Part shown: positions 15,562-25,000 of the stretch, one piece after another
Position numbering within the stretch: position 1 is the first letter of the stretch
Layout of the letters: each line of letters opens with the position of its first letter
From: Candidatus Manganitrophus morganii
GTDB lineage: Bacteria; Nitrospirota; Nitrospiria; SBBL01; Manganitrophaceae
Length of the DNA stretch: 64,000 nucleotides
NCBI GenBank assembly: GCA_021651055.1
Contig: JAJHOH010000001.1
Location: 1,054,001 to 1,118,000, forward strand
Direction: 5' to 3'
The notes under the pieces: generated by a model
The model's input: only the letters and a program-made list of their open reading frames with translations
Told to the model about the DNA's origin: nothing
Databases searched by the model: none
Position numbers and translations under genes: made by a program

Positions 15562-17492
15562 AGACAATCAATAGAATCGTCGTGGGGGGGATGGCCGCGG
15601 TCTTCCTCTTTCTGATCGGAGTGACCGGAATCGCCGAAGCCGCCCTAAAGAAGGGGGAGACCGCCCCGGGCTTCACCGCATTGGAATCGGTAAAGAAAAA
15701 GCCGATGGTCCTGGTTTACTTCTTCAAGCTCGACTCCAAGCCAGCTCGGGAAGGGCTCGACCATCTCAAAGATCTCTACGTGCAGTACGAGACGGCGGGG
15801 ATCGCCATCCTCGCCGTGACGCAAGACAACGCCAAGACGCTCGATCCTTATCTGAAACAACATTCCCTCCCCTTCCCGGTGGTGAAAGATGACGGAAAAG
15901 TCTTCGGCGCGTATGAAGTAAAGGTGATCCTTCCGACGACCTATATCCTCGGTCCCGGCGCCCGGATCACCGATGTCCTGGAAGGAGGGGGCCCCTCCTC
16001 TACCCGGTTCGTCACCACCGTGGCGCAACGGGGACTTCAGGCGAAAAAAACCACGCTGGCAAAGGCGCTTTTTGAAACCGCGCTCAAGGCAAACCCGAAG
16101 GATGCGCAGGCGGCGGCCGGCCTGGGACATGTTTTCCTCAAAGAGGGAAAATTTGATCGCGCCGAGAGCGAATTTTCTAAAATCGCCCAGCTGAAATCAC
16201 CGGAGGCGATCCTCGGAAAAGAGGGGCTCGCCGAAATTCATCTTCAAAAGGGGGAGACCGACAAAGCGCTCTCGATCGCCGAAGAGGTCGAAAAAGACGA
16301 CCCGAACAACGGCCTGGTTCATCTGGTAAAGGGGAATGTGCTCGCCATGCAGGGGAATCAGCAGGAGGCGTTGACCGAGTTCACCCGCGCCGCCGAGGGA
16401 AAACTCTCCAGCGACTGGCAGCGGGCGACCGCTTTCAACAACGCGGGGCGGATTCACTCCGAGCAAGGACAATATGCGATGGCCGAGAAGATGTATCAAG
16501 AGGCGGTCGTCCACAACCCCTACTCCCCCGAAATCCTCTCCAACCGCGGCGTTCTTTACGAGAAGCAGGGACAGCCTCAGAAGGCGCTCGCCCTCTATCA
16601 GGAAGCGTTGAGCGTCGATCCGGAAGACGAGATCGCAAAACACCTGATGAAGCGGATGGAGCAACACCTCGCCTTCAAAGAGGATATGGAACGGCAGAAG
16701 CGGGTCGACGGGTTGGTCGCCGATCTGGCCGAGCGGTTTAAGAAAGGGAAGGTCTCGGAGGTTCCGCCGACCGATCCCTGGTCGTCCAAACCGATGACGG
16801 TGGCTTTCCTCGGGATGAAGCTGATGGGAGGGGGGCTCCTCCGCGAGGGAATGACGGAGGTCCTCCAAGCCGAGATGACACAGCGGCTCTCCGCCGGCGG
16901 ACGGGTCGCGGTGGTGGAAAGGGAGATGCTCGATAAACTTTTGACCGAATTGAATCTCGGCTCCTCCGAACTGGCCGATCCCGAAACGGCCCTCAAGCTC
17001 GGGAAGCTCCTCTCGGCCCGGCTGATCGTCACCGGTAGCCTGGTGCAGATTCCGGAGGGGGTCCGGCTGAGCCTTCGGCTGATCGATCCGGAGACCTCCG
17101 CGATCAAGATCACCCACGCCGACGAGATGGGCCCGCAGAAGAATCTGTTGGCCCTCGCCGATCAGACGGCGCAGGCGCTCGGCAAAAAGATCAAGGAGCA
17201 ATATCCTCTGAAAGGGAAGATCGCCTCCGTCGAGGAGGGGAACCAGGTCATCATCAACCTCGGAACCCGCCACGGGATCAAACCGGGAACCAAATTGAAG
17301 ATCATCGATGAAGGGGAGGCGATCGTGGTCGATGGGAAGACGATCGGCCACAAGAAAAAGCGGGTCGGCCTTCTCGAAATCGTGGAGGTGGAAGAGGGGC
17401 TTTCTTATGGAAAGCTGACGGAGCGCACGTCGGCTGTCCAGAAAGATCAAAAAGTGTTAGAGGAAGTAGGGGGAAATGAAACGGCGTTTTGA
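15558..17492 (+). CDS. Cysteine-less redoxin - TPR - CsgG domain fusion protein
   Basis: A 644-residue periplasmic protein with a signal peptide ending AEAA. Residues 30-155 are a TlpA/AhpC-like redoxin fold (APGFTALESVKKKPMVLVYFF, then VILPTTYILGP), but the redox Cys positions read KLDSKPAREG, so no thiol chemistry is expected. Several TPRs follow (160-370). A CsgG-like domain spans about 400-540 (EVLQAEMTQRLSAGGRVAVVEREMLDKLL, KLLSARLIVTGSLVQ). The C-terminal beta domain (IINLGTRHGIKPGTKLKII) parallels that of the CsgG-family protein at 11713. It overlaps the kinase gene by 4 bp and the next gene by 17 bp. The fusion suggests an assembly or scaffold factor. Confidence 0.8.
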   Translation: MKTINRIVVGGMAAVFLFLIGVTGIAEAALKKGETAPGFTALESVKKKPMVLVYFFKLDSKPAREGLDHLKDLYVQYETAGIAILAVTQDNAKTLDPYLKQHSLPFPVVKDDGKVFGAYEVKVILPTTYILGPGARITDVLEGGGPSSTRFVTTVAQRGLQAKKTTLAKALFETALKANPKDAQAAAGLGHVFLKEGKFDRAESEFSKIAQLKSPEAILGKEGLAEIHLQKGETDKALSIAEEVEKDDPNNGLVHLVKGNVLAMQGNQQEALTEFTRAAEGKLSSDWQRATAFNNAGRIHSEQGQYAMAEKMYQEAVVHNPYSPEILSNRGVLYEKQGQPQKALALYQEALSVDPEDEIAKHLMKRMEQHLAFKEDMERQKRVDGLVADLAERFKKGKVSEVPPTDPWSSKPMTVAFLGMKLMGGGLLREGMTEVLQAEMTQRLSAGGRVAVVEREMLDKLLTELNLGSSELADPETALKLGKLLSARLIVTGSLVQIPEGVRLSLRLIDPETSAIKITHADEMGPQKNLLALADQTAQALGKKIKEQYPLKGKIASVEEGNQVIINLGTRHGIKPGTKLKIIDEGEAIVVDGKTIGHKKKRVGLLEIVEVEEGLSYGKLTERTSAVQKDQKVLEEVGGNETAF

Positions 17493-18180
17493 TTTTCTGA
17501 TTCCACTCTTGTTTGCGTTCACCGCCTGCGTTTCTCCCTCGACGTCTCCGGTCCGTCCGGAGGCGTCTCTCCTTCCGGAACGACATCTGCTGACCGTGGC
17601 CGTCCTGGAATTCGAAGACCATGGGATCGGCCAAACCGTCGCCACGCAGGGACTCGGCCGCACCCTCGCCGATCGGATTTCGGAGCAGCTCTCGGGACGC
17701 CCCGACCTTCGGTTGATCGATCGGGAGTCGCTCCAAAAAATCTTGGAAGAGCTCTCCATCGCCAGCCTCGACATCGCCGACCGGGACAGCCAACTTCGCC
17801 TCGGGAAATTGCTCGGGGCCCAATACCTGATCATGGGGGGATATACCTCTTTGGCGGGGGGGCTCCGGATCGACGGCCGGATCGTAGAGGTCGAACGAGG
17901 GATCGCCGAGGGAAGCGCGCTCGAAGGCCGCGCCGCCGAACGGGCGATTCTGGAAAAAAACTTCTCGAAACAGATGGCCGATTTAATTATTTCCAAGGTA
18001 GGGGCGACGCAGGCGTCGCCCAAGTCGAGCCACGATTTTTTTCTGCAAGGGTTGGCCCTTGAACAATCCAACAACAATCAGAAGGCCTTAGAGATGTATC
18101 AAAAGGCCCTCGCCATCGACGCCCGGCATCAGGAAGCGCGGGAGCGGATGGAGAACCTCCTACTAAAGGAACTGCAATGA
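17476..18180 (+). CDS. CsgG-domain lipoprotein with TPR
   Basis: A lipoprotein of 234 residues (lipobox FTAC, Cys18). The CsgG-like domain spans about 38-172: VAVLEFEDHG, TLADRISEQLSGRPDLRLIDRESLQKIL, KLLGAQYLIMGGYTSL. A single TPR-like pair (NNQKALEMYQKALAI) ends the protein. Between the two domains residues 175-182 (VGATQASP) are encoded by a REP palindrome at 17998-18021, so a mobile palindrome has been accepted in frame as a linker. The gene overlaps the previous one by 17 bp and the next by 4 bp. Confidence 0.8.
   Translation: MKRRFDFLIPLLFAFTACVSPSTSPVRPEASLLPERHLLTVAVLEFEDHGIGQTVATQGLGRTLADRISEQLSGRPDLRLIDRESLQKILEELSIASLDIADRDSQLRLGKLLGAQYLIMGGYTSLAGGLRIDGRIVEVERGIAEGSALEGRAAERAILEKNFSKQMADLIISKVGATQASPKSSHDFFLQGLALEQSNNNQKALEMYQKALAIDARHQEARERMENLLLKELQ
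17998..18021. repeat. REP palindrome inside coding sequence
   Basis: GTAGGGGCGACGC-AG-GCGTCGCCC. It differs by one centre base from the copy at 19398. It is located in frame in the CsgG-domain lipoprotein gene and belongs to the RAYT-associated family described at 19398, 19713, 27522, 29511 and 51162. Confidence 0.85.
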
Positions 18181-19388
18181 GACGACAACTGATCTTGTTC
18201 GTGTTTTTCATATGGGTAATGCCGATGCTTGGATGGGCCGAGGAGATCGGCCGGCCGGAGTCGGCGGCGAAGACCCTCTACCAAGAGGGGCGCTATGCCG
18301 AGATCATCCAGGCCTACGAGGGGAAAGAAGCCGGCGCGCAAGAGGCGCTTTATCTCGGTCTCAGCCATCTGCGGGCCGGGGACCCGTCCAAAGCGATCGC
18401 CGCCTGGAAACAATATGTCCGGCTCGATCCGGGAAGCGAGGGAAACCGCGAGGTCTCGAAATATCTGACGCTGCTCTTGCAAGAAGAGGCCAAACGGACC
18501 GCCCGGGAAATCCTGCAGCAGGAAAAGGAGCTTACCGGAAAGATCGACGCCAGGGCGATTGCAGTCTCCCCCTTCCAGAATTTGGGGCAGCAGACCTACG
18601 CCCCTCTTTCAAAGGGATTGGCGGCGATGATCATCACCGACCTCTCCAAGGTCAAGACGCTGAAGGTGGTCGAACGGGTCCAGCTCAAAGCGCTTCTCGA
18701 TGAGTTGAAGCTCTCGCAGTCGGGATTGGTCGATGCCAAGAGCGCTCCCCGCGTCGGGAAACTCCTCGGCGCCGGGAAAATCACCACCGGCAGCTTCCTC
18801 GATCTCGATCAGGAGAAGATCCGCCTCGACGCCGCCGTTACGCAGACGGAGAGCGGGAAGTCGCTGACGAATCCGGAAGTCCAGGGAGATCTGCCGGCCT
18901 TCTACCAGCTGGAAAAAGAATTGGTCTTCAAAATCCTTTGCGGGATCGGCCACTGCCCGGAAAGCCTCGACAGCCAGACCAAGGCGGCGGTCGGGACGAT
19001 CCATACGAAAAACTTCAAAGCGTTCCGTCTCTACTCCCAGGGACTCGAATACCTCGACCAAAACAAATATCGGGAAGCCTCCCGCGCCTTCTTCCTGGCA
19101 GTGGAAGAAGATCCCGAATTCGAGCTGGCCCGCAAAGCGCTTCTCGACACCCCCCTCTTTCCGCTCGATATGACCGCGATGATCTCGGGGGCCGAGGCGA
19201 TCGGCGACGGCGGCGCGGCGATTCTTTCGACCGGGACGTTTTTCGCCGCTCCGCAGCTTCCGCAGGGCTCCGCCGGACATCAGGTGATGGCCCCGTCGAT
19301 GGGAATGTTGGTCCCTCCGACCCCTTCCGGATCTGCGGGCGCGCCGCCACCTGTCCCGGTTCGGATTGATGTGAATTTTCCGAATTAG
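18177..19388 (+). CDS. TPR - CsgG-domain periplasmic protein
   Basis: A protein of 403 residues with a signal peptide (ending LGWAE). Short TPRs (28-90) are followed by a CsgG/FlgO-like domain (about 125-250): AIAVSPFQNLG, MIITDLSKVKTLKVVERVQLKALLDEL and KLLGAGKITTGSFLDLD. A later TPR (FRLYSQGLEYLDQNKYREAS) and a Gly/Pro-rich tail end the protein. It is the fourth CsgG-domain protein in a row and overlaps the previous gene by 4 bp (ATGA). Such tandem paralogues may form one hetero-oligomeric outer-membrane assembly, or adaptors of a single pore. Confidence 0.8.
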   Translation: MRRQLILFVFFIWVMPMLGWAEEIGRPESAAKTLYQEGRYAEIIQAYEGKEAGAQEALYLGLSHLRAGDPSKAIAAWKQYVRLDPGSEGNREVSKYLTLLLQEEAKRTAREILQQEKELTGKIDARAIAVSPFQNLGQQTYAPLSKGLAAMIITDLSKVKTLKVVERVQLKALLDELKLSQSGLVDAKSAPRVGKLLGAGKITTGSFLDLDQEKIRLDAAVTQTESGKSLTNPEVQGDLPAFYQLEKELVFKILCGIGHCPESLDSQTKAAVGTIHTKNFKAFRLYSQGLEYLDQNKYREASRAFFLAVEEDPEFELARKALLDTPLFPLDMTAMISGAEAIGDGGAAILSTGTFFAAPQLPQGSAGHQVMAPSMGMLVPPTPSGSAGAPPPVPVRIDVNFPN

Positions 19389-19397
19389 AGTAGACGT

Positions 19398-19421
19398 GTA
19401 GGGGCGACGCATGCGTCGCCC
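19398..19421. repeat. REP palindrome upstream of RAYT gene 1
   Basis: GTAGGGGCGACGC-AT-GCGTCGCCC lies 12 bp before the RAYT start. RAYT enzymes recognise such flanking palindromes. Confidence 0.85.
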
Positions 19422-19432
19422 GACGGAAAAAT

Positions 19433-20005
19433 ATGGCGAGGATGTATCATCCAGACCTACACCACCGACATTCGATTCGATTAAGGGGATTTGATTATAC
19501 ACAGACGGGAATTTATTTCCTAACGATCTGCACATATAACAGGGAATGCTTGTTTGGAGAGGTCACAGGTGGGATGGTGACATTGAATGACTTCGGGAAA
19601 ATGGTCCAAACGGTATGGGATGAATTGCCGCACCATTTCCAGAAAATTGAATTAGATGCATTTGTAATCATGCCCAACCATCTCCACGGAATCCTGGTCA
19701 TCACCGATTCCCTAGGGGCGACGCATGCGTCGCCCCTACCAACGCAACCACCCCACGGGCCAAAACCTGGATCTGTCGGGGTTGTCATCGGATCTTTTAA
19801 ATCAGCCGCGACCAAAGAGATCAATAAGTCGCGGGGAACCACAGGCCTTCCGGTGTGGCAACGCAATTACCACGAACACATCATCCGGAACGAGAACGAT
19901 TTGAATCGCATCCGCGAATACATTGCCTTTAACCCAGCCCGCTGGGCGGAAGACGAAGAGAATCCACTCAATGTTAAGACTTCTCTAAAACTCACTAAAC
20001 CATAA
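19433..20005 (+). CDS. RAYT: REP-associated tyrosine transposase 1
   Basis: A TnpA-REP / Y1 HUH-type protein of 190 residues (IS200/IS605 fold). The metal-binding HUH motif is MPNHLHGI; the catalytic Tyr is in WQRNYHEHIIRNENDLNRIREYI; the N-terminal DYTQTGIYFLTICT strand is typical. It sits between the CsgG-domain genes and a lipoprotein gene, in line with the operon, so it appears to be a domesticated or recent insertion rather than a full IS. A REP palindrome lies just upstream and another, at 19713, lies within the coding sequence, encoding the loop right after the HUH strand (SLGATHASPLP). Such enzymes process and spread REP sequences. Confidence 0.9.
   Translation: MARMYHPDLHHRHSIRLRGFDYTQTGIYFLTICTYNRECLFGEVTGGMVTLNDFGKMVQTVWDELPHHFQKIELDAFVIMPNHLHGILVITDSLGATHASPLPTQPPHGPKPGSVGVVIGSFKSAATKEINKSRGTTGLPVWQRNYHEHIIRNENDLNRIREYIAFNPARWAEDEENPLNVKTSLKLTKP
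19713..19738. repeat. Perfect 26-bp REP palindrome within RAYT gene 1
   Basis: The full palindrome has both TAGGGG and CCCCTA ends; its centre GCGACGCATGCGTCGC is the same as in the copy at 19398. It is translated in frame in the transposase. Confidence 0.9.
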
Positions 20006-20020
20006 GGACTCGACTTCATC

Positions 20021-22009
20021 ATGAACAAGACACGACTTAACGCAAGGATTAATTGGCTATTGGTGGCCGTGCTTTCTCTTTTTTTCACCGGTTGCCAAGG
20101 CGGAGAAGAAAACGGAACCGCATCGGTTCGTCTCTCCTTCAACCTCTCTTCATCTAAAACGGGGGCCGCGAAGACCGCTTCCGCCCCCGCCCCCAGCGGG
20201 ATCACTTCGGTCCGAATCGACGTGACCGGTCCGGGGATGGAACTTCTTTCCGACTCGGTGGCGGTCAATTCGGAGGAAGAGACGGTGGTAGATCTGGAGA
20301 TCCCCGCCGGACCGGCGCGGCATTTTGTGGTGACCGCGTTCGACTCGGAAGAGCAGCCCCGCTTTATCGGGGAGACCACGGTCGATCTGGAGCCGGGAAC
20401 CTCGCCGACCATTCGGATTGCGATGGTCGAGATCGACGTGGAGGTTCCGCCGATTCTAGCCATTCAGATCACTCCCCCCAGTACCATTCTGACGAGAAGC
20501 GAACCGGAGAACCCGCAAACTGAGACCTTCACGTTGGCGAACGCCACGACGGCCGAGGTGAGCCTTTCAATTGTTGGAGAAACTTCGGAAGAAGCCCCCG
20601 ACCTGGGCCAGATTACAGATGGCGAAACCCCGAATAATTTCACCTACACCGCACCCGATACGATTCCCATCGATCGAACGCAGACGCAGATCGGTGTGCC
20701 TATTCCGATCACGATTGAAGCGGTCGACAACATCGATCCCGATCGGCGTGCTCAGGCAACCGTGAAGATGGTAACCGAACCGGTTCTCTTCTTTCCGGAA
20801 AACATTCCCTTAACTTCCCTTGCTTCATTCTTTCGGCCCGCCTCGACCGATTCCTCCGGCCAACGAAGTGTTGCCTTTCACCAAGGAAGGGTCTATGCGG
20901 TCTGGACAGAGTTCATCAATCAAGAGGAGCGAGAAATTGTCCAATTCTCCGAAACCAGTGATGGAAGAGTTTGGGTAGCTCCGATCCCCGTTTTCCCAAG
21001 CGGTTCTCAAGAAGAATCCGAACCGACAATCGTGATCGGACCCGACGGTTCGATCTATGTTGCATTCATTGAATGCTGCAATCCCCCTAATGTTCGAGTA
21101 GTCGTCCGTCGCCCTGGAGGACAGACTTTCCAACCGTTTTACGTAGGAATAGGTGGACTGTCACCTCAAAATCCGACCCTCAGTGTTTTTTCCAACGGAG
21201 TCGTCTCTCTTGCTTGGTCCGCTCAGCAGCCAAATACAGGACTCGATATTGTTTTTCGAAGAATCCGCTCGGACGGCACACCCATAGACCCTCAGCCAAT
21301 CAATTTGATCGATTTGTTGGATCCAGACAGCGGCGATGCCAATCAAACTCAGCCGGTCCTTTCCATCGGGGCCGCCGGAGAGATTTTTCTCGGCTGGATG
21401 GACGAGGGACAACTCTTCTTAACCGCCTCTACAAATGGAGGGGATAATTTCATCTCCCCCGTTCCCGTTTCTGATTCCACCTTTTCAAACACAAATCCAA
21501 CACTGGTCGCAGGGACGGATGGAAAAGTTTATGTGGCCTGGGACACCTCGAATTGTGACTGCAACGACTACTTTGTCTTCTTTAATTCGGGAAGACTCAA
21601 TGGGAGTTCACTCAATTTTAATGAAAACCGACCCATTGGAACGTTTCTGGCAAACTCCGAAAACCAATCACATCCCAGCATCGCCTTAGACGGGGCAGAG
21701 AATATCTACATCGCCCTTGTCGAAACGTTCTTCGGTTTTGACGAGAACGAGATCCTTCTTGCCAAGAGCATCGATGGCGGTCTGAATTATTCTTTTTCTC
21801 AAATTAGCAAACGGGACATCCGACCGAACAAATCCTATCCCTCCCTCGCCGTAGACGGCGCAGGACGCTCCTTCGCTATCTGGGAGAGGATAGATTTTCT
21901 ATCAGAGGGAACCATCAACGATGTTTTCTTCTCCATGGGGGACGATTTTCCGTTCTTCAGTAACGAAACCGCACTCCTTACACGGAGTGCGAGCATCTCT
22001 CAAGAATGA
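20021..22009 (+). CDS. Large lipoprotein with N-terminal Ig-like module and beta-propeller-like repeats
   Basis: A lipoprotein of 662 residues (lipobox LFFTGC). The N-terminal 130 residues (SGITSVRIDVTGPGMELL, then IPAGPARHFVVTAFDS) form a module closely related to the N-terminus of the next gene product. An Ig-like section follows (150-250). Residues 270-660 are repeated blades with SxDGxxW or STNGGDNF Asp-box-like turns and YVAW/YVAF strands, as in sialidase-type propellers; no catalytic set is visible. It is likely a surface or periplasmic binding protein. It follows RAYT 1 by 15 bp and probably belonged to the operon before the insertion. Confidence 0.7.
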   Translation: MNKTRLNARINWLLVAVLSLFFTGCQGGEENGTASVRLSFNLSSSKTGAAKTASAPAPSGITSVRIDVTGPGMELLSDSVAVNSEEETVVDLEIPAGPARHFVVTAFDSEEQPRFIGETTVDLEPGTSPTIRIAMVEIDVEVPPILAIQITPPSTILTRSEPENPQTETFTLANATTAEVSLSIVGETSEEAPDLGQITDGETPNNFTYTAPDTIPIDRTQTQIGVPIPITIEAVDNIDPDRRAQATVKMVTEPVLFFPENIPLTSLASFFRPASTDSSGQRSVAFHQGRVYAVWTEFINQEEREIVQFSETSDGRVWVAPIPVFPSGSQEESEPTIVIGPDGSIYVAFIECCNPPNVRVVVRRPGGQTFQPFYVGIGGLSPQNPTLSVFSNGVVSLAWSAQQPNTGLDIVFRRIRSDGTPIDPQPINLIDLLDPDSGDANQTQPVLSIGAAGEIFLGWMDEGQLFLTASTNGGDNFISPVPVSDSTFSNTNPTLVAGTDGKVYVAWDTSNCDCNDYFVFFNSGRLNGSSLNFNENRPIGTFLANSENQSHPSIALDGAENIYIALVETFFGFDENEILLAKSIDGGLNYSFSQISKRDIRPNKSYPSLAVDGAGRSFAIWERIDFLSEGTINDVFFSMGDDFPFFSNETALLTRSASISQE

Positions 22010-22050
22010 ACCAACACAATCGGTGTGCGTGAGACAAAAAGAAAACCTTC

Positions 22051-25000
22051 ATGAAAAAGAAAATCCTTCCAAGATATTTTTACTCTCTCTCCCTGCTCGC
22101 CCTTCTCTTCCTCACCGCCTGCGGCGGCGGGGGAGGCTCCAGCAGCAGCGGAGGAATGACGCCGGTCGGGATCAAGCTCAAAATCCCCGCCGCCGGAAAT
22201 CCGTCTTCGAGCAAAGCCGCCCACGCTCCCTCTCCTTCCGGTGTGGCGCAGGTGCGTCTGAGTGTGACCGATGCCGAAGGGAGATCCCTCGCTTCCACTA
22301 CCGTCGGCGTCACCCCCGGCCAGGAAGTGACGATCACACTGGAGGTCCCGGCGGGCCGCGCCCGTCTGTTTATCATTGAAGCCCTCGACAGCGAAGGGAC
22401 AGTACTCTTTCGGGGTGAAGCGAGTTCCGATTTATCGCCCGATACACCGGCCACGATCACCGTTCAAATGGTTGCCGTTGAAGCGCCGCCCCTTCCAACC
22501 CTGAGCCTCTCACCACCGTCGGCCTTTGTCTTACTCAATAACAGTGAAACGTTCACCGCAACCCTGACCGGGCTGGAAGACACCAGTGTAATCTGGAGCG
22601 TCGACAACATCGACAGTGGAAACCCATCGGTCGGGAGGATCACGCAGACGAACCCGGCGACCTACACCGCCCCCGCGACCCTTCCCGAATCAAGCGTCGT
22701 CACCGTCAAAGCCACCAGCAATGCCGACCCTACTCTCTTCGCGACGGCGACCGTAACGATCCTGACCCCGGAGACGACCGTCTTCATCGACGAAAACGGT
22801 GTAGACGGCGCCGAATGCGGAACGGAGAGCAGCCCGTGCCGGAGCATCACGCGCGCACTAGCGCAGGCGAATCCGGGCCAGACGGTGCGCGCCGCCGCGG
22901 GAACTTACGATGATTCTACCGAGACCTTCCCGATTCGGATGAAGCCGGGGGTCAACCTGATCGGCGAAGATGTCGCTGAGACGGTGATTACCTCGGGACG
23001 TTCGATTCCGGTGGCCGTCATCGCCGCCGACAATACCGTCCTCTCCGGTTTCAAATTCGATCCGAATAATGGGACGATCGACACATTAATCGAAATCGCC
23101 TCTGGCGGGCCTATTATTAGCGATAATCGATTTATTGATGAGCAAAACCGATGCGAAGGGATATGCCAAAACAGCCATACCGCCATTGAAGTCAACGGTG
23201 GATCACCGCTGATTCAAGGCAACGAATTCCGCGGCTTTGGCTTTACTTCCACTGAAGAGCCGATCACGGCGGCCATCCTGGTCCAAAACGACGCCGCTCC
23301 AACCATTGACCAGAACACGCTTCGTGAAAACCGGCTGGGCATCGCTCTGCTGGACGGCGCGGCGCCGTCGATCGAGCGGAACACGATCACGAACAATCAG
23401 ACCGGCATCTCAGTCGCCGGCAGCGCCGCTCCCTACCTCGGCGGAACGACGCAGGAAAACAGCGGCGGGAATGTCCTCAGTTGCAATACCACCGTCGATC
23501 TTACTGTGGCCGATACGGTTCAACCCTTCTATGCGCGGCGAAATCAATGGGATCATCTTCCCCCGACCGTCTCTTCGCAACCCGGCAGTGGAATCGACAT
23601 CGTCGCCAATGAAAATGTGGACATCGACGGGGCGACGGCCGTCACGCCCCACTGTCTAACGGAACCTCCGACAGTGCCTGCCGGATTGCTCGCCACCGCC
23701 ATGAGCCAAAACCTTATCAGACTCTCTTGGACCGCATCGATTGATAACTTTGGAGAGGTCACCTACCAAATTGAGCGCTGCCCAGGAACCAACTGTACCA
23801 GTTTCGAGCATATTGCCCAGACGACAGAAACGACCTTCGATGATATAGGACGCTCGCCCGCTACCTCGTACACCTATCGCATCCGCGCCATGGATGTAAA
23901 CGAAAATCTCAGCACCTACTCCAACATTTCGAGTGCGACCACACCGGATCAGGATGCGCCGACAGCGCCCTCGAATTTAACGGCGAACACTGACAGCGAG
24001 ACTGAAATTAACCTCTCCTGGGGGGCCTCCGCCGACGATGTCGCCGTCGCCGGATATCGGGTCGAGCGATGCCAGGGAGCCGGTTGCACCAACTTTGTTG
24101 AAATCGCTCAGCCGATTGCGCCGAACTTTAACAACGCGGGGCTCTCCCCTGGCGTCTCTTACAGCTATCGTGTCCGCGCCGTCGATGCAGCCAATAACTT
24201 CAGCGGGTATTCCAATACGGCAACCGATACCACACTCGACACCTCCGATCCCACAGCGCCAACCGGCCTCACCGCTGCGGCGGTGAGCGAAACTCAGATC
24301 AACCTCTCTTGGCAAGCCTCCACCGACAACGTCGGCGTAACCGAGTATCGATTGGAGCGATGTTCTGGGGCAAGCTGCACCAATTTCGCTGAAATCGGCC
24401 GGCCAACCGCCACGACCTTCAATGATGGAGGCCGTTCCGTCGCCACGGCTTACAGGTATCGTGTACGCGCTTCGGATGCCGCCGGAAACTTCAGCGGTTA
24501 TTCCAACATCGCAACCGCCACCACCCCCGACAACACCGCACCGACGCCCCCGGCCAATCTCGCGGCAACCCCCGTCAGCGGAACGCAGATCAATCTCTCC
24601 TGGAATGCCTCCACCGATAACGTCGGAGTTACGGAGTACCGTATCGACCGTTGCCAAGGAGTCAACTGCGCCAACTTCGCACAGATTGCAACCAGCCCTA
24701 CGACCAGCTTCAACAACACGGGGTTGTCGCCGGCGGTCTCCTACAGCTACCGCGTCCGCGCCGTCGATGCGGCCACCAACTTGGGCGGCTTTTCCAACAC
24801 CGCGACGGCCGTCACCCGCGATACAATTGCTCCAACAGCACCGACAAATCTGACCGCTACCCCCGCCGGCGAAACTCAAATTAACCTCTCCTGGGGAGCC
24901 TCTTCCGATAATATCGGTGTGGCGGGCTACCGGGTGGAGCGCTGCCAAGGAACAACCTGCGCCAACTTCGTCGAAGTCGCTCAACCGACCGGTGCAACCT

